A stretch of 64,000 nt of DNA from Cyanobium sp. Cruz-8D1. Its GTDB lineage: Bacteria > Cyanobacteriota > Cyanobacteriia > PCC-6307 > Cyanobiaceae. The stretch is taken from contig NZ_JAGQCD010000007.1 of the NCBI RefSeq assembly GCF_024345975.1, positions 1 through 64,000 on the forward strand, read 5' to 3'. The translations under genes and the position numbers were made by a program. Position 1 is the stretch's first letter. Each line of letters opens with the position of its first letter. Shown here in pieces: positions 23,663-33,312 of this stretch. The notes below the pieces were generated by a model that was not told the DNA's origin, made no database searches, and saw nothing but the letters and a program-made list of their open reading frames with translations.

Positions 23663-24657
23663 GCGCCCCTGCGGCCGGGGGAAGGCCCGAGGGGTGGCTG
23701 GGGCTGGAGATTCGGCCCTTCGCCTTCCAGTTGCCCAGGCCGCTGCAGACGTCCAGCGGTCGGCTGGCGTCCAAGCGGGGCTGGCTGCTGCGGCTGCAGG
23801 CCCCGGACGGCGGCGTCGGCTGGGGGGAGGCGGCGCCGCTGGAGCCCAGCGAGACGCCGGCCGTGGCGGAGGCCCTCCAGGCTCTGGGCCCTGCCGTGGA
23901 GCGGAGCGCTCTGGAGGACAGGCTACCGGCCCTGCCGCCCAGTCTGGCCTTCGCCCTGGGGGCCGCCCTGGCGGAATGCGATGGGGCGGTGGGAGCGGCT
24001 GCCGGTGGCGGCTGGCTCGCCGCGCCGCCGTCGGCCTGGCTGCTCCCGGCCGGGGAGGCGATGCTCGCGGCTCTAGAACAACGGCTCGCCGGCCCAGCGG
24101 CCACGGCGCTCACCGCCAAGTGGAAGGTGGCGGTGGCAGCCGATGGGCTGGAGCGGCAGTGGTTGGAGCGGCTGCTCGAGCGCCTGCCGGCGGCTGGCCG
24201 CCTGCGGCTCGATGCCAACGGCGGCTGGGACCGGGCCACCGCCGCCGCCTGGGCCGAGCGGCTGGCGCAGGAACCGCGGCTGGAGTGGCTGGAGCAGCCC
24301 CTGGCCGCCGGCGACCAGGAGGGCCACGAGCGGCTGGCCCTGAAGATTCCCGTGGCCCTGGATGAATCCCTGCGGCGGTGGCCGGAGCTCCGCCAGCACT
24401 GGGGTGGCTGGCAGGTGCGGCGCCCGTCCCAGGACGGTGATCCCAGGCCCCTGCTGGGCCAGCTGCAGCAGGGGGTGCCCCGGCTGATGCTCAGCACCGG
24501 CTTCGAGACCGGCATCGGCGCCCGCTGGACGGCCCACCTGGCGGCCTTGCAATGGCGCGGGCCGACGCCGGTGGCCCCCGGCCTGGCCCCGGACTGGTCG
24601 CCCGGCGGCCCCCTGTTCGCCCATGACCCGCAGCGGGTCTGGGCGGCGGCGGCCTGA
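23659..24657 (+). CDS. menC: o-succinylbenzoate synthase
   Basis: A 332-residue enolase-superfamily protein starting at a GTG that overlaps the menA stop. It dehydrates SHCHC to o-succinylbenzoate. The acid/base lysine pair is TAKWKVAV. Metal ligands are in RLRLDANGG, LEWLEQPL and PVALDESL. The distal site, usually I-K-P with the second catalytic lysine, reads QVRRPSQDG, so Lys is replaced by Arg. LMLSTGFETGIG closes the barrel. The long frame upstream is the shadow of menA and is not part of the gene. Confidence 0.93.
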   Translation: MSAPAAGGRPEGWLGLEIRPFAFQLPRPLQTSSGRLASKRGWLLRLQAPDGGVGWGEAAPLEPSETPAVAEALQALGPAVERSALEDRLPALPPSLAFALGAALAECDGAVGAAAGGGWLAAPPSAWLLPAGEAMLAALEQRLAGPAATALTAKWKVAVAADGLERQWLERLLERLPAAGRLRLDANGGWDRATAAAWAERLAQEPRLEWLEQPLAAGDQEGHERLALKIPVALDESLRRWPELRQHWGGWQVRRPSQDGDPRPLLGQLQQGVPRLMLSTGFETGIGARWTAHLAALQWRGPTPVAPGLAPDWSPGGPLFAHDPQRVWAAAA

Positions 24658-24701
24658 GCCCCTGGCGGGGCCCTTAGCGTGGCGGTAAGCGGAGACCCTG
24701 C

Positions 24702-25955
24702 GTGGCCGACCCCTCCTGGGCGCCCCTGCTGTTCGAACCCGCCCGGGCTGACCCCGAGGCGGCGGCGGCCCAGCTGGAGCAGGCCTGGGGACAGCAGCGC
24801 CTGGTGGCCCTGGCCGGGCCCGGCCAACAGGGGGAGCTGGCCGAGGCCCTGGGTGGGGCCACCGAGGAGATGGCGGCGCTGGCCCGGTTCGGGGCGGCGG
24901 TGGTGGTGGGCAGCGGTGGCAGCGCCGGCGGGCGTCACTGGTGTCTGCAACCCCTGGCCCACCTGCAGGCTTCCGCCGAGGCCACCGTCACCTGGGTGGA
25001 GGCCCTGGGGCTGGAGCCGGCCGCCTGCCTGCACCTCGACCCCCTGCCGTTGCACCACGTCAGCGGCCTGCTGCCCCTGGTGCGCGCCCGCCACTGGGGG
25101 GGGGCGTGGCGCTGGCTGGCCCCGTCGCTGCTGCGCCGGCCGCAGGACTTGCCCCAGGCCTGCCCCCTGCCCCGGGATCGCCCGGTGCTGCTCTCGCTGG
25201 TGCCCACCCAGTTGGCCCGGTTGCTGGCCAGCCCCGAGGCCACCGCCTGGCTGGCGGGCTGTGCCGTGATCTGGGTCGGGGGTGCGGGCCTGCCGGCACC
25301 GCTGGCCGCCGCTGCCCGCCGCGCCCGCCTGCCCCTGGCCCCCTGCTACGGCGCCACCGAAACCGCCGCCATGGTGTGTGCCTTGCCGCCGCAGCGGTTC
25401 CTGGCCGGAGCCGCGGGCTGTGGTGAGCCCCTGGGCGACGTGGCCCTGCGCCTCGATGGTGCCACCGGCGCGGTGGAGGTGCGCTGCGGCCGCCTCAGCC
25501 CCGGCCGGCTGGTGGCGGGCCGGCTGCTGCCCCTGCCGCTGCAACCGGGCGGCTGGTGGCGCAGCGGCGACGCCGGGCGGCTCGACGCCGAGGGACTGGC
25601 GGTGCTGGGCCGCCTGGATGGGGCCTTGCACAGCGGTGGCGAGACGGTCTTCCCGGAGCGGCTGGAGGAACGGTTGCAGGCCCAGGCGGAATGCGCGGGG
25701 GCGGGCCTCGACGCGCTGCTGCTGCTGGCCCGGCCCGATCCGGAATGGGGCGAGCAGCTCGTGGCCCTGGTGCGCCCCCGGCAGGAGGGCGAAGGGGCGG
25801 AACTGCTGGGGGCGCTGCAGGCCCTCACGGCCGCCTGGCCGCCCGCCGAGCGGCCCCGCTCCTGGCACCTCTGCCCGTCGCTGGCACCCACCGCCGCGGG
25901 CAAATGGGAACGGGGACGTTGGCAGCGGTGGCTGGACTCGCTAGAAGCCTTCTGA
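24702..25955 (+). CDS. menE: o-succinylbenzoate-CoA ligase
   Basis: A 417-residue product from a GTG. This adenylate-forming enzyme activates o-succinylbenzoate with ATP and CoA. Features in order are the shortened P-loop [15 protein letters not shown], the LDPLPLHHVSGLLPLVRA block, PCYGATETAAMVCALPP (A5), WWRSGDAGRLDAEGLAVLGR (A7), GALHSGGETVFPERLE (A8) and AAGKWERGRW with the C-terminal catalytic lysine. The N-terminal domain is shorter than in general acyl-CoA ligases, as usual for cyanobacterial MenE. It follows menC by 44 bases. Confidence 0.94.
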   Translation: MADPSWAPLLFEPARADPEAAAAQLEQAWGQQRLVALAGPGQQGELAEALGGATEEMAALARFGAAVVVGSGGSAGGRHWCLQPLAHLQASAEATVTWVEALGLEPAACLHLDPLPLHHVSGLLPLVRARHWGGAWRWLAPSLLRRPQDLPQACPLPRDRPVLLSLVPTQLARLLASPEATAWLAGCAVIWVGGAGLPAPLAAAARRARLPLAPCYGATETAAMVCALPPQRFLAGAAGCGEPLGDVALRLDGATGAVEVRCGRLSPGRLVAGRLLPLPLQPGGWWRSGDAGRLDAEGLAVLGRLDGALHSGGETVFPERLEERLQAQAECAGAGLDALLLLARPDPEWGEQLVALVRPRQEGEGAELLGALQALTAAWPPAERPRSWHLCPSLAPTAAGKWERGRWQRWLDSLEAF

Positions 25956-26237
25956 ATGGCACCCGCACCGATGACCGACAGCCAACAGGTCGAGACCAGC
26001 AACAAGAAGCTGGCGGCAGGGCTGCTGGCCATCTTCCTGGGATCGCTGGGTATCCACAAATTCGTTCTGGGCTACAACAAACCCGGGCTGATCATGCTGC
26101 TGGTCACGGTGCTCACCTGTGGCTTCGGCGCGTCGGTGATGGGGATCATCGGGGTGATTGAAGGTGTCATCTACCTCACCAAGTCGACGGAGGAATTCCA
26201 GGCCCAGTACATCGACGCCACCCGGGAGTGGTTCTGA
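25956..26237 (+). CDS. TM2 domain membrane protein
   Basis: A 93-residue product with the TM2 signature: KKLAAGLLAIFLGSLGIHKF, VLGYNKPGLIMLLVTVLTCG and GIIGVIEGVIYL, giving two membrane helices separated by a short conserved loop with GxHxFYxG-like sequence. TM2 proteins have no single known function. It begins immediately after the menE stop; MTDSQQVETS at 25971 is an alternative start. Its stop overlaps the next start (TGATG). Confidence 0.9.
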   Translation: MAPAPMTDSQQVETSNKKLAAGLLAIFLGSLGIHKFVLGYNKPGLIMLLVTVLTCGFGASVMGIIGVIEGVIYLTKSTEEFQAQYIDATREWF

Positions 26238-26410
26238 TGGCGGCCCCCCACCCACGGCTGGGCCTCGCCCTGCTGGTGGGGGGTGGGCTGGTCAGTTTCG
26301 TGGCCCTGGGGGCAACGCCGCACGATGGCCTGCACCCCCTGGCCCTGACGGGGGCGCTGCTGCCCCTGCAGTTGGCCGCCCTGGTGTGGGCCCTGCTGAA
26401 CCGCCGCTAG
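26237..26410 (+). CDS. small two-helix membrane protein
   Basis: A 57-residue product with two hydrophobic segments (LGLALLVGGGLVSFVALGA and LTGALLPLQLAALVWALLN) joined by TPHDGLHP. It is coupled to the TM2 gene by a one-base overlap, so it is probably translated. No family is recognised. The stop overlaps the convergent menI stop by four bases. Confidence 0.6.
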   Translation: MAAPHPRLGLALLVGGGLVSFVALGATPHDGLHPLALTGALLPLQLAALVWALLNRR

Positions 26411-26892
26411 GCGTCCGGCCGACTGGCCTCCAGCCATTTCACGAGGCTGCCGGGGAGATCCGTCCGCTGCCGGCTGGCTGACTCCATGGCCAGGTGCCGG
26501 GTCAGGCCGGTGGCCGCTTCCTTGCCGTCGTGCACAAAGCGGTAGCGAATCTCGAAGCTGCCGCGATCGCGCTGCAGGGGCCGCAACTCGATGGCCAGGG
26601 GATCCCCGCAGACGAGGGGCCTGAGAAAGTCGGCGCTGATGTGCACGATCGGCAGCGCTACGGGCGGTGTCCGGCCAGGCCCGGGAAAGATGGCGCCGGA
26701 CGCCACGCCGAACCGCTCCAGGCTTTCCTCGTAGGCCACATGGCACCAGCGCAGCAGCTGGTGAAAGTGCATCACCCCGGCGGCGTCGGTGTCACCGAAG
26801 CGCACGGTGCGGCAGAGCAGCAGCCAGTCCGCCGGCGTGCTTGGTGGGTTGGATGGGGACATCAACCTCCGTGGCGTCGCCATCTTGCCCAT
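26407..26892 (-). CDS. menI: 1,4-dihydroxy-2-naphthoyl-CoA hydrolase (hotdog thioesterase)
   Basis: A 161-residue hotdog-fold protein; a start at 26862 (MSPSNPP) is also possible. It hydrolyses DHNA-CoA in phylloquinone synthesis, as Slr0204 does in Synechocystis. The catalytic block is VRFGDTDAAGVMHFHQLLRW, followed by CHVAYEESLERFG. PIVHISADFLRPLVCGDPLA is the central helix-to-strand region. Its location beside menF-A-C-E supports the assignment over a general 4-hydroxybenzoyl-CoA thioesterase. Confidence 0.88.
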   Translation of the reverse strand: MGKMATPRRLMSPSNPPSTPADWLLLCRTVRFGDTDAAGVMHFHQLLRWCHVAYEESLERFGVASGAIFPGPGRTPPVALPIVHISADFLRPLVCGDPLAIELRPLQRDRGSFEIRYRFVHDGKEAATGLTRHLAMESASRQRTDLPGSLVKWLEASRPDA

Positions 26893-26978
26893 GAGCCCAT
26901 CCTGGCGCCCCTTGCCGCCGCCGGCACCCTGCCCGTTGCTGGCCTCCTGGAACGCCCCTAGGTTCCGCGCAGAACGGA

Positions 26979-27321
26979 ATGCCTCCCTTGGCCGCCGGCA
27001 TCGCCTACGAGCCGCCCACCATCACCAAGGCCTGGGCCGCTTTCCTGGCCCACATCCCCACGATCCTGCTGATCTGGGTGGTCACGATTGTCCTGACGGT
27101 CATCGGTGTCGTGGCCTCCCTGGCGCTCACGGTCCTCGGCCTCATTTCAGGCCGTGTATGGATCAGCGAAGGGCCGTACCTTCGCGGGCATTGAACTGAT
27201 CGCCTGGCTGCTGGTGCTGGTGGTGACGATCTTCAACTGCGGCCTGGGCCCTCTGGTCGCAGTTCCGGTGGCCACGTATTACATCCAGAACGCCGCCTAT
27301 CACCAGGGCGTGCTCAGCTGA
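26979..27321 (+). pseudogene. multi-span membrane protein gene with internal deletion and frameshift
   Basis: The first frame from 26979 gives MPPLAAGIAYEPPTITKAW, two hydrophobic segments, then LTVLGLIS before running into a different frame context. A second frame resumes with SFQAVYGSAKGRTFAGIELI, AWLLVLVVTIFNCGLGPLVA and VPVATYYIQNAAYHQGVLS. These two ends look like the start and finish of one longer cyanobacterial membrane protein that ends with a similar FQAVYG...YIQNAAYH block. The middle, probably over 100 codons, is missing at about 27145-27150. Two independent small proteins are a less likely reading. Confidence 0.6.
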
Positions 27322-28456
27322 GTGTTGAGGCCCCGGCCTTTGGAGCCGTGGGCACGCTGAGCGGACACGGCTGGGTGATGGCCCCACAGCTGCTGGCGAA
27401 GGTGGTGGCATCCAGGTAATGCCGGGGGGTTTGCCTCAGCAGTTGCCAGGCGTGGGGGGCGCTCAGCAGATTGAAGCGATCCGGATAATGCTCCTGCAGC
27501 AGGGCCCTCACATGGGGGTAGTAATCGGGATTCATGCCCGGAAAAATATGGTGCTCGGTGTGATAGGAGAAGTTGAAGTGAAGTGTGTCAAAAATGGCTG
27601 GCATCTTCAGCGAAATGCTGTTGATGAGGGGGTCGTTGGTTTCGGTGGCCTGGCAGGCCATGTGATTGGTGTAGATATAGGCCATCACCACGCTGTAGCC
27701 GATCCAGATGGGCAGAAAGTAGCCCAGAAGCAGGGGCACAGGGCGTAGACCGATGAAGCTAATGATTAACGCGTGGATCAACACGATGACGGCCAGTTCG
27801 ATGGCAATCTGGCGCCTCTCCCGGCTGCTCACCCGGAAGGAGAAAACCGGATAACGCGTGGAACCATTGTTGAACAGCAGCACCGATGAAAGGTTTCGGA
27901 AGGCGTGCACACCCCAGGCTGAGGTCATGCCCACAGTCAGCCAGAACGGGTGCACTTCAAGCGATGGCACAAACAGATTCTGGATCCATTTTCCCCAGCT
28001 CGCTGGCTGGTTGGCGTTGTAGTTACGATCCGGATCCTGTTCGGAATTGGTCTTGCCGTGATGTTCCCGGTTGTGAACGGCTTTCCACAGGGTCGGCGGC
28101 ATCCACAACAGGGCCAGGCCGAGCAGCTGAACCAGCCAGCGCAGCTGGGGCTGGCGGATGGCCTTGCTGTGCATCAGGTCGTGGGTGCCGAACAGCATCA
28201 CCACCACGGCATTGCCCATCACCAGGGCGAAGGGCAGAAACAGAATCAGACCTTGCCAGTGGCTGAGCTGTAGCTGGCGGGCCATGGCCCAGCCCAGCGC
28301 CAGAATCGCCCCATTGAGGCCGAGGATGGTGAGGGTGCCCCGATCGGGCGTGAAGGCGTCGGCTGGCAGAAGGGGGCGGAGCTGTTTGGCGTAGTCGGGC
28401 TGGGCGATCAGAGGCTGGGCACCGGCCGGTGCTGCGGTGCTGGACGGGTGGGGCAA
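27314..28456 (-). CDS. fatty acid desaturase family membrane protein
   Basis: A 380-residue product from a TTG. Three His boxes are present: GTHDLMHSK, KAVHNREHHGK and FSYHTEHHIFPG. They are separated by hydrophobic helices, which is the di-iron desaturase/hydroxylase pattern. IYTNHMACQATETNDPLINS resembles the segment before the third box in this family. Substrate (acyl lipid, carotenoid or other) cannot be decided. It is not the standard DesA/DesC sequence by eye. It ends eight bases inside the downstream pseudogene region. Confidence 0.85.
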   Translation of the reverse strand: MPHPSSTAAPAGAQPLIAQPDYAKQLRPLLPADAFTPDRGTLTILGLNGAILALGWAMARQLQLSHWQGLILFLPFALVMGNAVVVMLFGTHDLMHSKAIRQPQLRWLVQLLGLALLWMPPTLWKAVHNREHHGKTNSEQDPDRNYNANQPASWGKWIQNLFVPSLEVHPFWLTVGMTSAWGVHAFRNLSSVLLFNNGSTRYPVFSFRVSSRERRQIAIELAVIVLIHALIISFIGLRPVPLLLGYFLPIWIGYSVVMAYIYTNHMACQATETNDPLINSISLKMPAIFDTLHFNFSYHTEHHIFPGMNPDYYPHVRALLQEHYPDRFNLLSAPHAWQLLRQTPRHYLDATTFASSCGAITQPCPLSVPTAPKAGASTLS

Positions 28457-28571
28457 GGAGTGTCTGGTGTGGACCGGGGAGCAACGGGTAGGTCCATCCA
28501 GGCTTCAGCGTAGGTGGGCCCTTTGCGCCGCCGTGGCGGTTGTGGGTTCGGTCTGTGGCCTCCCGGCTGGA

Positions 28572-28985
28572 TTAGGGGAGGGGAAAAGCCTGCAGGCCGG
28601 CGCCGTAGGTCAGACCCATCCGAGCGGCCCAGTAGAGCAACAGCAGCAGGCCGATGCCGGCCAGGTGGCGGCCCCGCAGGACCCGGGGCACGAGCCGGCC
28701 GGTCCGCAGGGCCTGCAGCGACCAGATCACCAGGCCGGCGGCCAGCACCGGCCCGAAGGCGTGCAGGGCCAGGGAGTCGTCGAAGCGCCCCACCAAGCTC
28801 GCTGCCGTTGCCCGGGTCAGGTAGCAGGTGGGGCAGGGAAGGCCGGTGAGGGCGCGCAGGGGGCAGCTGAATCCGGGCAGGCCTGGGTGCAGCCCCTTCA
28901 ACACCAGCAGGCCTGTGACCCCGAGGGGCAGGAGGGGGCCGCAGCGCTCCAGCCGGCGAATCCAGCGCCGACCGACGCTGTTCAC
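28572..28985 (-). CDS. DUF2752 membrane protein
   Basis: A 137-residue product from a GTG whose bases overlap the ndhH stop (GTGA). It has hydrophobic helices at both ends and the family block [20 protein letters not shown], a variant of the usual CPxCGxTRA with Tyr for Gly. [20 protein letters not shown] follows. Function of DUF2752 is unknown. Translational coupling to ndhH suggests it is expressed with that subunit. Confidence 0.85.
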   Translation of the reverse strand: MNSVGRRWIRRLERCGPLLPLGVTGLLVLKGLHPGLPGFSCPLRALTGLPCPTCYLTRATAASLVGRFDDSLALHAFGPVLAAGLVIWSLQALRTGRLVPRVLRGRHLAGIGLLLLLYWAARMGLTYGAGLQAFPLP

Positions 28986-30166
28986 CGGTCGACGGAGCCC
29001 ATGATTACGTCGATCGAACCGAGGATGGCCATGATGTCGGCCACCTTGGCCCCCTTGAGGATGTGGGGCAGGATCTGGAGGTTGTTGAAATCGGCGGCAC
29101 GGATCTTCCAGCGCCAGGGGGTGACGTCGTTGTTGCCCATGATGAAGACACCCAGTTCGCCCTTGCCCGACTCCAGGCGGCAATAGAGCTCACCGTCGGG
29201 AATCTTGAAGGTTGGAGCTACCTTCTTGGCGACGTACTGGTAGTCGAAGCCATACCACTCGCTCTTCTTGCCCTCGGCCATCCGCCGGGCCTCGAGATTC
29301 TCGGTGGGGCCACCGGGAATCATGCTGATGGCCTGGCGCAGGATCTTCAGCGACTGGCGCATTTCCTCGATCCGCACCCGGTAGCGGGCGTAGCAGTCAC
29401 CCTCTTTTTCCCAGGCCACGGACCATTCGAAGTCGTCGTAGCACTCGTAGTGATCCACCTTGCGCAGATCCCAGGGCACACCGGAAGCCCGCAGCATCGG
29501 ACCAGACAGACTCCAGTTGATCGCCTGCTCCTTGCCGATCACCCCGAGCCCTTCAATCCGCTTGCGGAAGATGGGATTGTTGGTGATCAGTTTTTCGTAC
29601 TCATCGATCTTGGGGCCAAACCAATCGCAGAAGTCAGCGCACTTCTCAAGCCAGCCGTAGGGAAGATCAACGGCCACGCCGCCAATACGGAAGTAGTTGT
29701 TGTTGATCAGTCGCTGGCCGGTGGCCGCCTCCCAGAGGTCGTAGATCATCTCCCGCTCCCGGAAGATGTAGAAGAAGGGTGTCTGGGCCCCCACGTCGGC
29801 GAGGAACGGGCCGAGCCAGAGCAGGTGGTTGGCGATGCGGTTGAGTTCCAGCATCAGCACCCGGATGTAGCTGGCCCGCTTCGGCACGGGCACGTCGGCC
29901 AGCCGTTCCGGCGCATTCACCGTGATCGCCTCGTTGAACATGCCCGCCGCGTAGTCCCAGCGACTCACGTAGGGCACGAACATCACGTTGGTGCGGTTCT
30001 CGGCGATCTTCTCCATGCCGCGGTGGAGATAGCCGATCACCGGCTCGCAGTCGATCACGTCCTCGCCGTCGAGGGTCACCACCAGCCGCAGTACCCCGTG
30101 CATCGACGGGTGATGGGGGCCGAAATTGACCACCATCGGCTCGGTGCGGGTCTCGAGCTGGGTCAT
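28982..30166 (-). CDS. ndhH: NAD(P)H-quinone oxidoreductase subunit H
   Basis: A 394-residue product, the 49-kDa-type subunit of the peripheral arm of photosynthetic NDH-1. The start [20 protein letters not shown] is typical. Other blocks are [40 protein letters not shown] and [20 protein letters not shown] (NNYFRIGG). The C-terminal [13 protein letters not shown] matches the family end. All regions look intact and length is normal. It is separated from the other ndh genes here, as in many cyanobacteria. Confidence 0.97.
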   Translation of the reverse strand: MTQLETRTEPMVVNFGPHHPSMHGVLRLVVTLDGEDVIDCEPVIGYLHRGMEKIAENRTNVMFVPYVSRWDYAAGMFNEAITVNAPERLADVPVPKRASYIRVLMLELNRIANHLLWLGPFLADVGAQTPFFYIFREREMIYDLWEAATGQRLINNNYFRIGGVAVDLPYGWLEKCADFCDWFGPKIDEYEKLITNNPIFRKRIEGLGVIGKEQAINWSLSGPMLRASGVPWDLRKVDHYECYDDFEWSVAWEKEGDCYARYRVRIEEMRQSLKILRQAISMIPGGPTENLEARRMAEGKKSEWYGFDYQYVAKKVAPTFKIPDGELYCRLESGKGELGVFIMGNNDVTPWRWKIRAADFNNLQILPHILKGAKVADIMAILGSIDVIMGSVDR

Positions 30167-30322
30167 GAAGGAGGGCGGCCGACGGGCCGGGTCCGAGTTG
30201 GAGCGGAGTCTAAGTAGGCGAAAGCCATGCGGGCCTGGCTCGGAGCCTGATCCGGGTGGGGCTCCGGCGCAGCTGGGGGGCTTGCGCTGGGGCGATCATG
30301 ACCACGACCCTGCTGGCCCCGC

Positions 30323-31300
30323 ATGAATGCGCAGCTGCTGCGCAACAGCCTCAAGCTGGCGGTGGCGGCCCTGATCACCGCGGCTCTGGTGGAGCGCTTC
30401 GACCGCATTGCCTTCGCCTGGTACCCGTTGCTGGCGGTGGTGATCGTGGTCGACGACAACGACGATCTGACCGTGAAGGCCGCCACCGGCCGCATCCTGG
30501 GCACGGCGGCCGGTGGGTTGATCACCTTTCTGGTGCACGGCATCGCCGCCGGCTGGCCCGGGGTGCTCCTGTCGCTGCTGCTGATCGCCCCGATGCTGCG
30601 GCTGCTGGGCTGGCAGAGCGCCCTGAGCACGGCCGCCTTGATCCCGGTGATGTTCCTGATGATCCCCGGCCACGCCGCCCTCAACTGGGATTACGTGTTC
30701 AACCGTGCCCTCGACACCTCGATCGGCTGCATCGTGGCCATTGCCGTGGGGCTGATCTTCTGGCCCCGCAATGGCCTGCAGCAGCTCGAGGCGGCGGAGC
30801 ATGAGCTGGTGGCGTTGCTGCGCGGCCAGCTGGCGGGCTACAGGCGCTGGCTGGCCGGGGCGGGCAGCCTCCCCGGCCCGTTGCCGCCAGCCTCCCTGGG
30901 TGCTGGCCTGGAGCGGATGGAGACCCTGCTGCATCAGGAGCTCAGCGGGCCGCGCTGGCGGCGCCTGCAGGCGGGTGACTGGCGCCGCCGGCTGCAGCTC
31001 TGGCAGAGCCTGCGCCTGCATTGGCTGCAGTGGGAGCGGCTGCTCGTGGCGAGCGATCCGCCGCCTCCCGATCCGGCCTGTCCCAGCCCGCTCAGCGTTG
31101 CCATCGAGGTGCTGGCGGCCCAGTGCGAGGGGGGTGGCGGTGCCGATCTCCCGGTCATCCCGCTGGAGGACTGGACGGCCCTGGCCGCCGGCAGCGGCCG
31201 TTCGCTGCTCACCCTGCTGGCCCTGGCCCAGGAGCAGCGCCCGCTCCTGGAGAGCGGTCAGGAGCTCGCCCGCCTGCGTGGTGTCGCCCCATGCCCCTGA
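30323..31300 (+). CDS. FUSC-type membrane protein, first of a pair
   Basis: A 325-residue product. The N-terminal half carries about six hydrophobic helices ([50 protein letters not shown] and later) with the acidic block [20 protein letters not shown], as in FUSC/aromatic-acid exporter proteins. The C-terminal half is a soluble helical domain rich in Leu, Arg and Gln. Transport of an organic acid or drug is the family expectation, but no substrate is known. It overlaps the second gene by ten bases. Confidence 0.75.
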   Translation: MNAQLLRNSLKLAVAALITAALVERFDRIAFAWYPLLAVVIVVDDNDDLTVKAATGRILGTAAGGLITFLVHGIAAGWPGVLLSLLLIAPMLRLLGWQSALSTAALIPVMFLMIPGHAALNWDYVFNRALDTSIGCIVAIAVGLIFWPRNGLQQLEAAEHELVALLRGQLAGYRRWLAGAGSLPGPLPPASLGAGLERMETLLHQELSGPRWRRLQAGDWRRRLQLWQSLRLHWLQWERLLVASDPPPPDPACPSPLSVAIEVLAAQCEGGGGADLPVIPLEDWTALAAGSGRSLLTLLALAQEQRPLLESGQELARLRGVAPCP

Positions 31301-32400
31301 TCACCCGTGTCGATCTGCGGCTCGCCCTCACCACCGGGCTGGTCAACGGCTTCAGCAGCCTCAGTGGCCTCGCCTTCGGTTACTACGCCCCCCTGGCGGT
31401 GCTGGCGGTCTGCAGCGGCACCTATGGCTCCTCGCTGGAGCTGGGCCGCCAGCGGATCCTGGGCTCGCTGCTGGGCGGGGTTCTGCTGGTGGTCGGCGTG
31501 CGCGGTCTGCAGGGCCTGCCAATGCCCGTGGGCCTGGCGATCGCCCTGGGATCGCTGCGGCTGATCGGCGGCGCCCTGGGACTGAAGGTCGGTTACAAGG
31601 TGGGCGGCATGATCATGGTGATGGGCTGGATCGTTCACGACAACGAGCTCGGCTCCTGGCTGCCGCTGCGGCTGATCTGGACCGTCGCGGGCATCATGGC
31701 GGCGTTGCTGAGCTTGCGCCTGTTCTGGCCGAGCCGCAGTCAGAGGGCCGTGCTGGCGAGTCTGGCCGAGCTGTTCGCCGGCCTGGCCGACGATCTGGCG
31801 TTCGAGGCCGCGGCCCTGCCCCCGGCTGCGACGCCCGCCGATCCGGTGGAGGGCGCTGCCCGCCTGCGGGCCCGCCAGGCGACCCTGCAGAAGCTGCGCG
31901 GCCAGCGGCCGGCCCTCGATGCGGAGCTGGGAACCAAGCCCTTCCGCCATCCCCTGCACCGGTTGGTGGAGACCCTGGAGGGGGCCGGTTCGCGGCTGCT
32001 CAGCGCCAGCCGCGATCTCGCCGACCAGCCCCCGCTGGAGCCCGATGCCGGGGCGCTGCTGGAATCGCTTCAGGCCGATCAGGCCGAGCTGCTGCGGGTG
32101 CTGGCGGCACGCCTGGCCCTCTGGAGCCGCCTGATCGGCCGGGAAGCGGGGTCCCTGCCGCCGCCTCCCGCCTCCCCCCTGCAGCTGCCCCCGGCCTGGC
32201 AGGGGCTCGAGGAGCGCTTCAACGATCCCCGGCTCGATCGGCTGCCGGCGGCGCAGCTGGAGAGGCTGGCGATCCGCTTCACCCTCGGCCGCCTGCTGCA
32301 CGAGGCGATCGAGACCGCCGAGCGCGGCTGGCGCCTTCTCAGCAAGGACCTCAACCAGGGGCGGCGGGGGCCGCCACCCCTGCAGGCCAGGATAGGGTGA
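31291..32400 (+). CDS. FUSC-type membrane protein, second of a pair
   Basis: A 369-residue product starting [20 protein letters not shown]. Helices follow in the first half ([66 protein letters not shown] and [19 protein letters not shown]). The second half is a long soluble helical region that may be coiled coil. Sequence and layout parallel the preceding gene, so the two may assemble together. The stop overlaps the rsmH ATG (TGATG). Confidence 0.75.
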   Translation: MPLITRVDLRLALTTGLVNGFSSLSGLAFGYYAPLAVLAVCSGTYGSSLELGRQRILGSLLGGVLLVVGVRGLQGLPMPVGLAIALGSLRLIGGALGLKVGYKVGGMIMVMGWIVHDNELGSWLPLRLIWTVAGIMAALLSLRLFWPSRSQRAVLASLAELFAGLADDLAFEAAALPPAATPADPVEGAARLRARQATLQKLRGQRPALDAELGTKPFRHPLHRLVETLEGAGSRLLSASRDLADQPPLEPDAGALLESLQADQAELLRVLAARLALWSRLIGREAGSLPPPPASPLQLPPAWQGLEERFNDPRLDRLPAAQLERLAIRFTLGRLLHEAIETAERGWRLLSKDLNQGRRGPPPLQARIG

Positions 32401-33302
32401 TGGTGGCTTCGGGGTCCTTTGCGCACGTGCCCGTTCTGGCGGATGCGGTGCAGGAGGGCCTGGCCCCGCTGTCCGCCCTGCTGGCGGAGCGACCCGGCGG
32501 TGGCGTGCTGATCGACTGCACCCTCGGCGGCGGCGGCCACAGCGCCCTGCTGCTGAAGGCCCATCCCGCCCTGCGGCTGATCGGCCTCGATAGGGATCCC
32601 GCCGCCCGGGCCGCGGCCGCCGAACGGCTCGCCCCCTTTGGCGATCGGATTGCGATCCAAGCCGCCAACTTCGCCGACCACCTCCCCGCCGAGCCGGCCC
32701 TGGCCGTGCTGGCCGATCTTGGGGTCAGCAGTCCCCAGCTGGATGAGCCCAGCCGGGGGTTCAGCTTCCGGGCTCCCGGCCCCCTGGACATGCGCATGGA
32801 CCCCGACGCCGGCGAAACCGCCGCCGAACTGATCGACCGGCTGGAGGAATCGGCCTTGGCGGATCTGATCCACGCCTATGGAGAAGAACGCCTGTCGCGC
32901 CGCATCGCCCGGCGTCTGGTGGCCGAGCGCCCCTGGGCCGGCAGCGGCCGCAGCACCGCCGACCTGGCCTATGCCGTGGCCGGTTGCTTCCCCCCCAAGG
33001 CGCGCCACGGCCGCATCCACCCGGCCACCCGCACCTTCCAGGCCCTGCGGATCGCCGTCAACGACGAGCTCGGGGCCCTCGACCATCTGCTCGCTGAAGC
33101 CCCCGGCTGGCTGGTTCCGGGGGGTCTGCTGGCGGTGATCAGCTTCCACTCCCTCGAGGACCGGCGCGTCAAGACGGCCTTCCTGGCCGATCCGCGCCTG
33201 GAGCGGCTCACCCGCAAGCCCCTGGTGGCCAGTGAGGAGGAGGAGCAGGCCAATCCCCGCAGCCGGTCCGCCAAGCTGAGGCTGGCCCGCCGCGTGGCCT
33301 GA
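32400..33302 (+). CDS. rsmH: 16S rRNA (cytosine-1402-N4) methyltransferase
   Basis: A 300-residue product starting [17 protein letters not shown]. RsmH (MraW) methylates C1402 of 16S rRNA with SAM. Motifs are [16 protein letters not shown] (SAM binding), [57 protein letters not shown] and [15 protein letters not shown]. The frame upstream of 32400 is the shadow of the FUSC genes. It is coupled to the preceding gene and followed by DUF456 after ten bases. Confidence 0.96.
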   Translation: MVASGSFAHVPVLADAVQEGLAPLSALLAERPGGGVLIDCTLGGGGHSALLLKAHPALRLIGLDRDPAARAAAAERLAPFGDRIAIQAANFADHLPAEPALAVLADLGVSSPQLDEPSRGFSFRAPGPLDMRMDPDAGETAAELIDRLEESALADLIHAYGEERLSRRIARRLVAERPWAGSGRSTADLAYAVAGCFPPKARHGRIHPATRTFQALRIAVNDELGALDHLLAEAPGWLVPGGLLAVISFHSLEDRRVKTAFLADPRLERLTRKPLVASEEEEQANPRSRSAKLRLARRVA

Positions 33303-33312
33303 TCCTGCCGCC

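Noticed and set aside
23595..25868. Very long minus-strand open frame across menC and menE (about 757 codons)
   Set aside because: Its translation is dominated by Gly, Gln, Pro, Arg and Ala with no domain, and it is antisense to two well-supported men genes.
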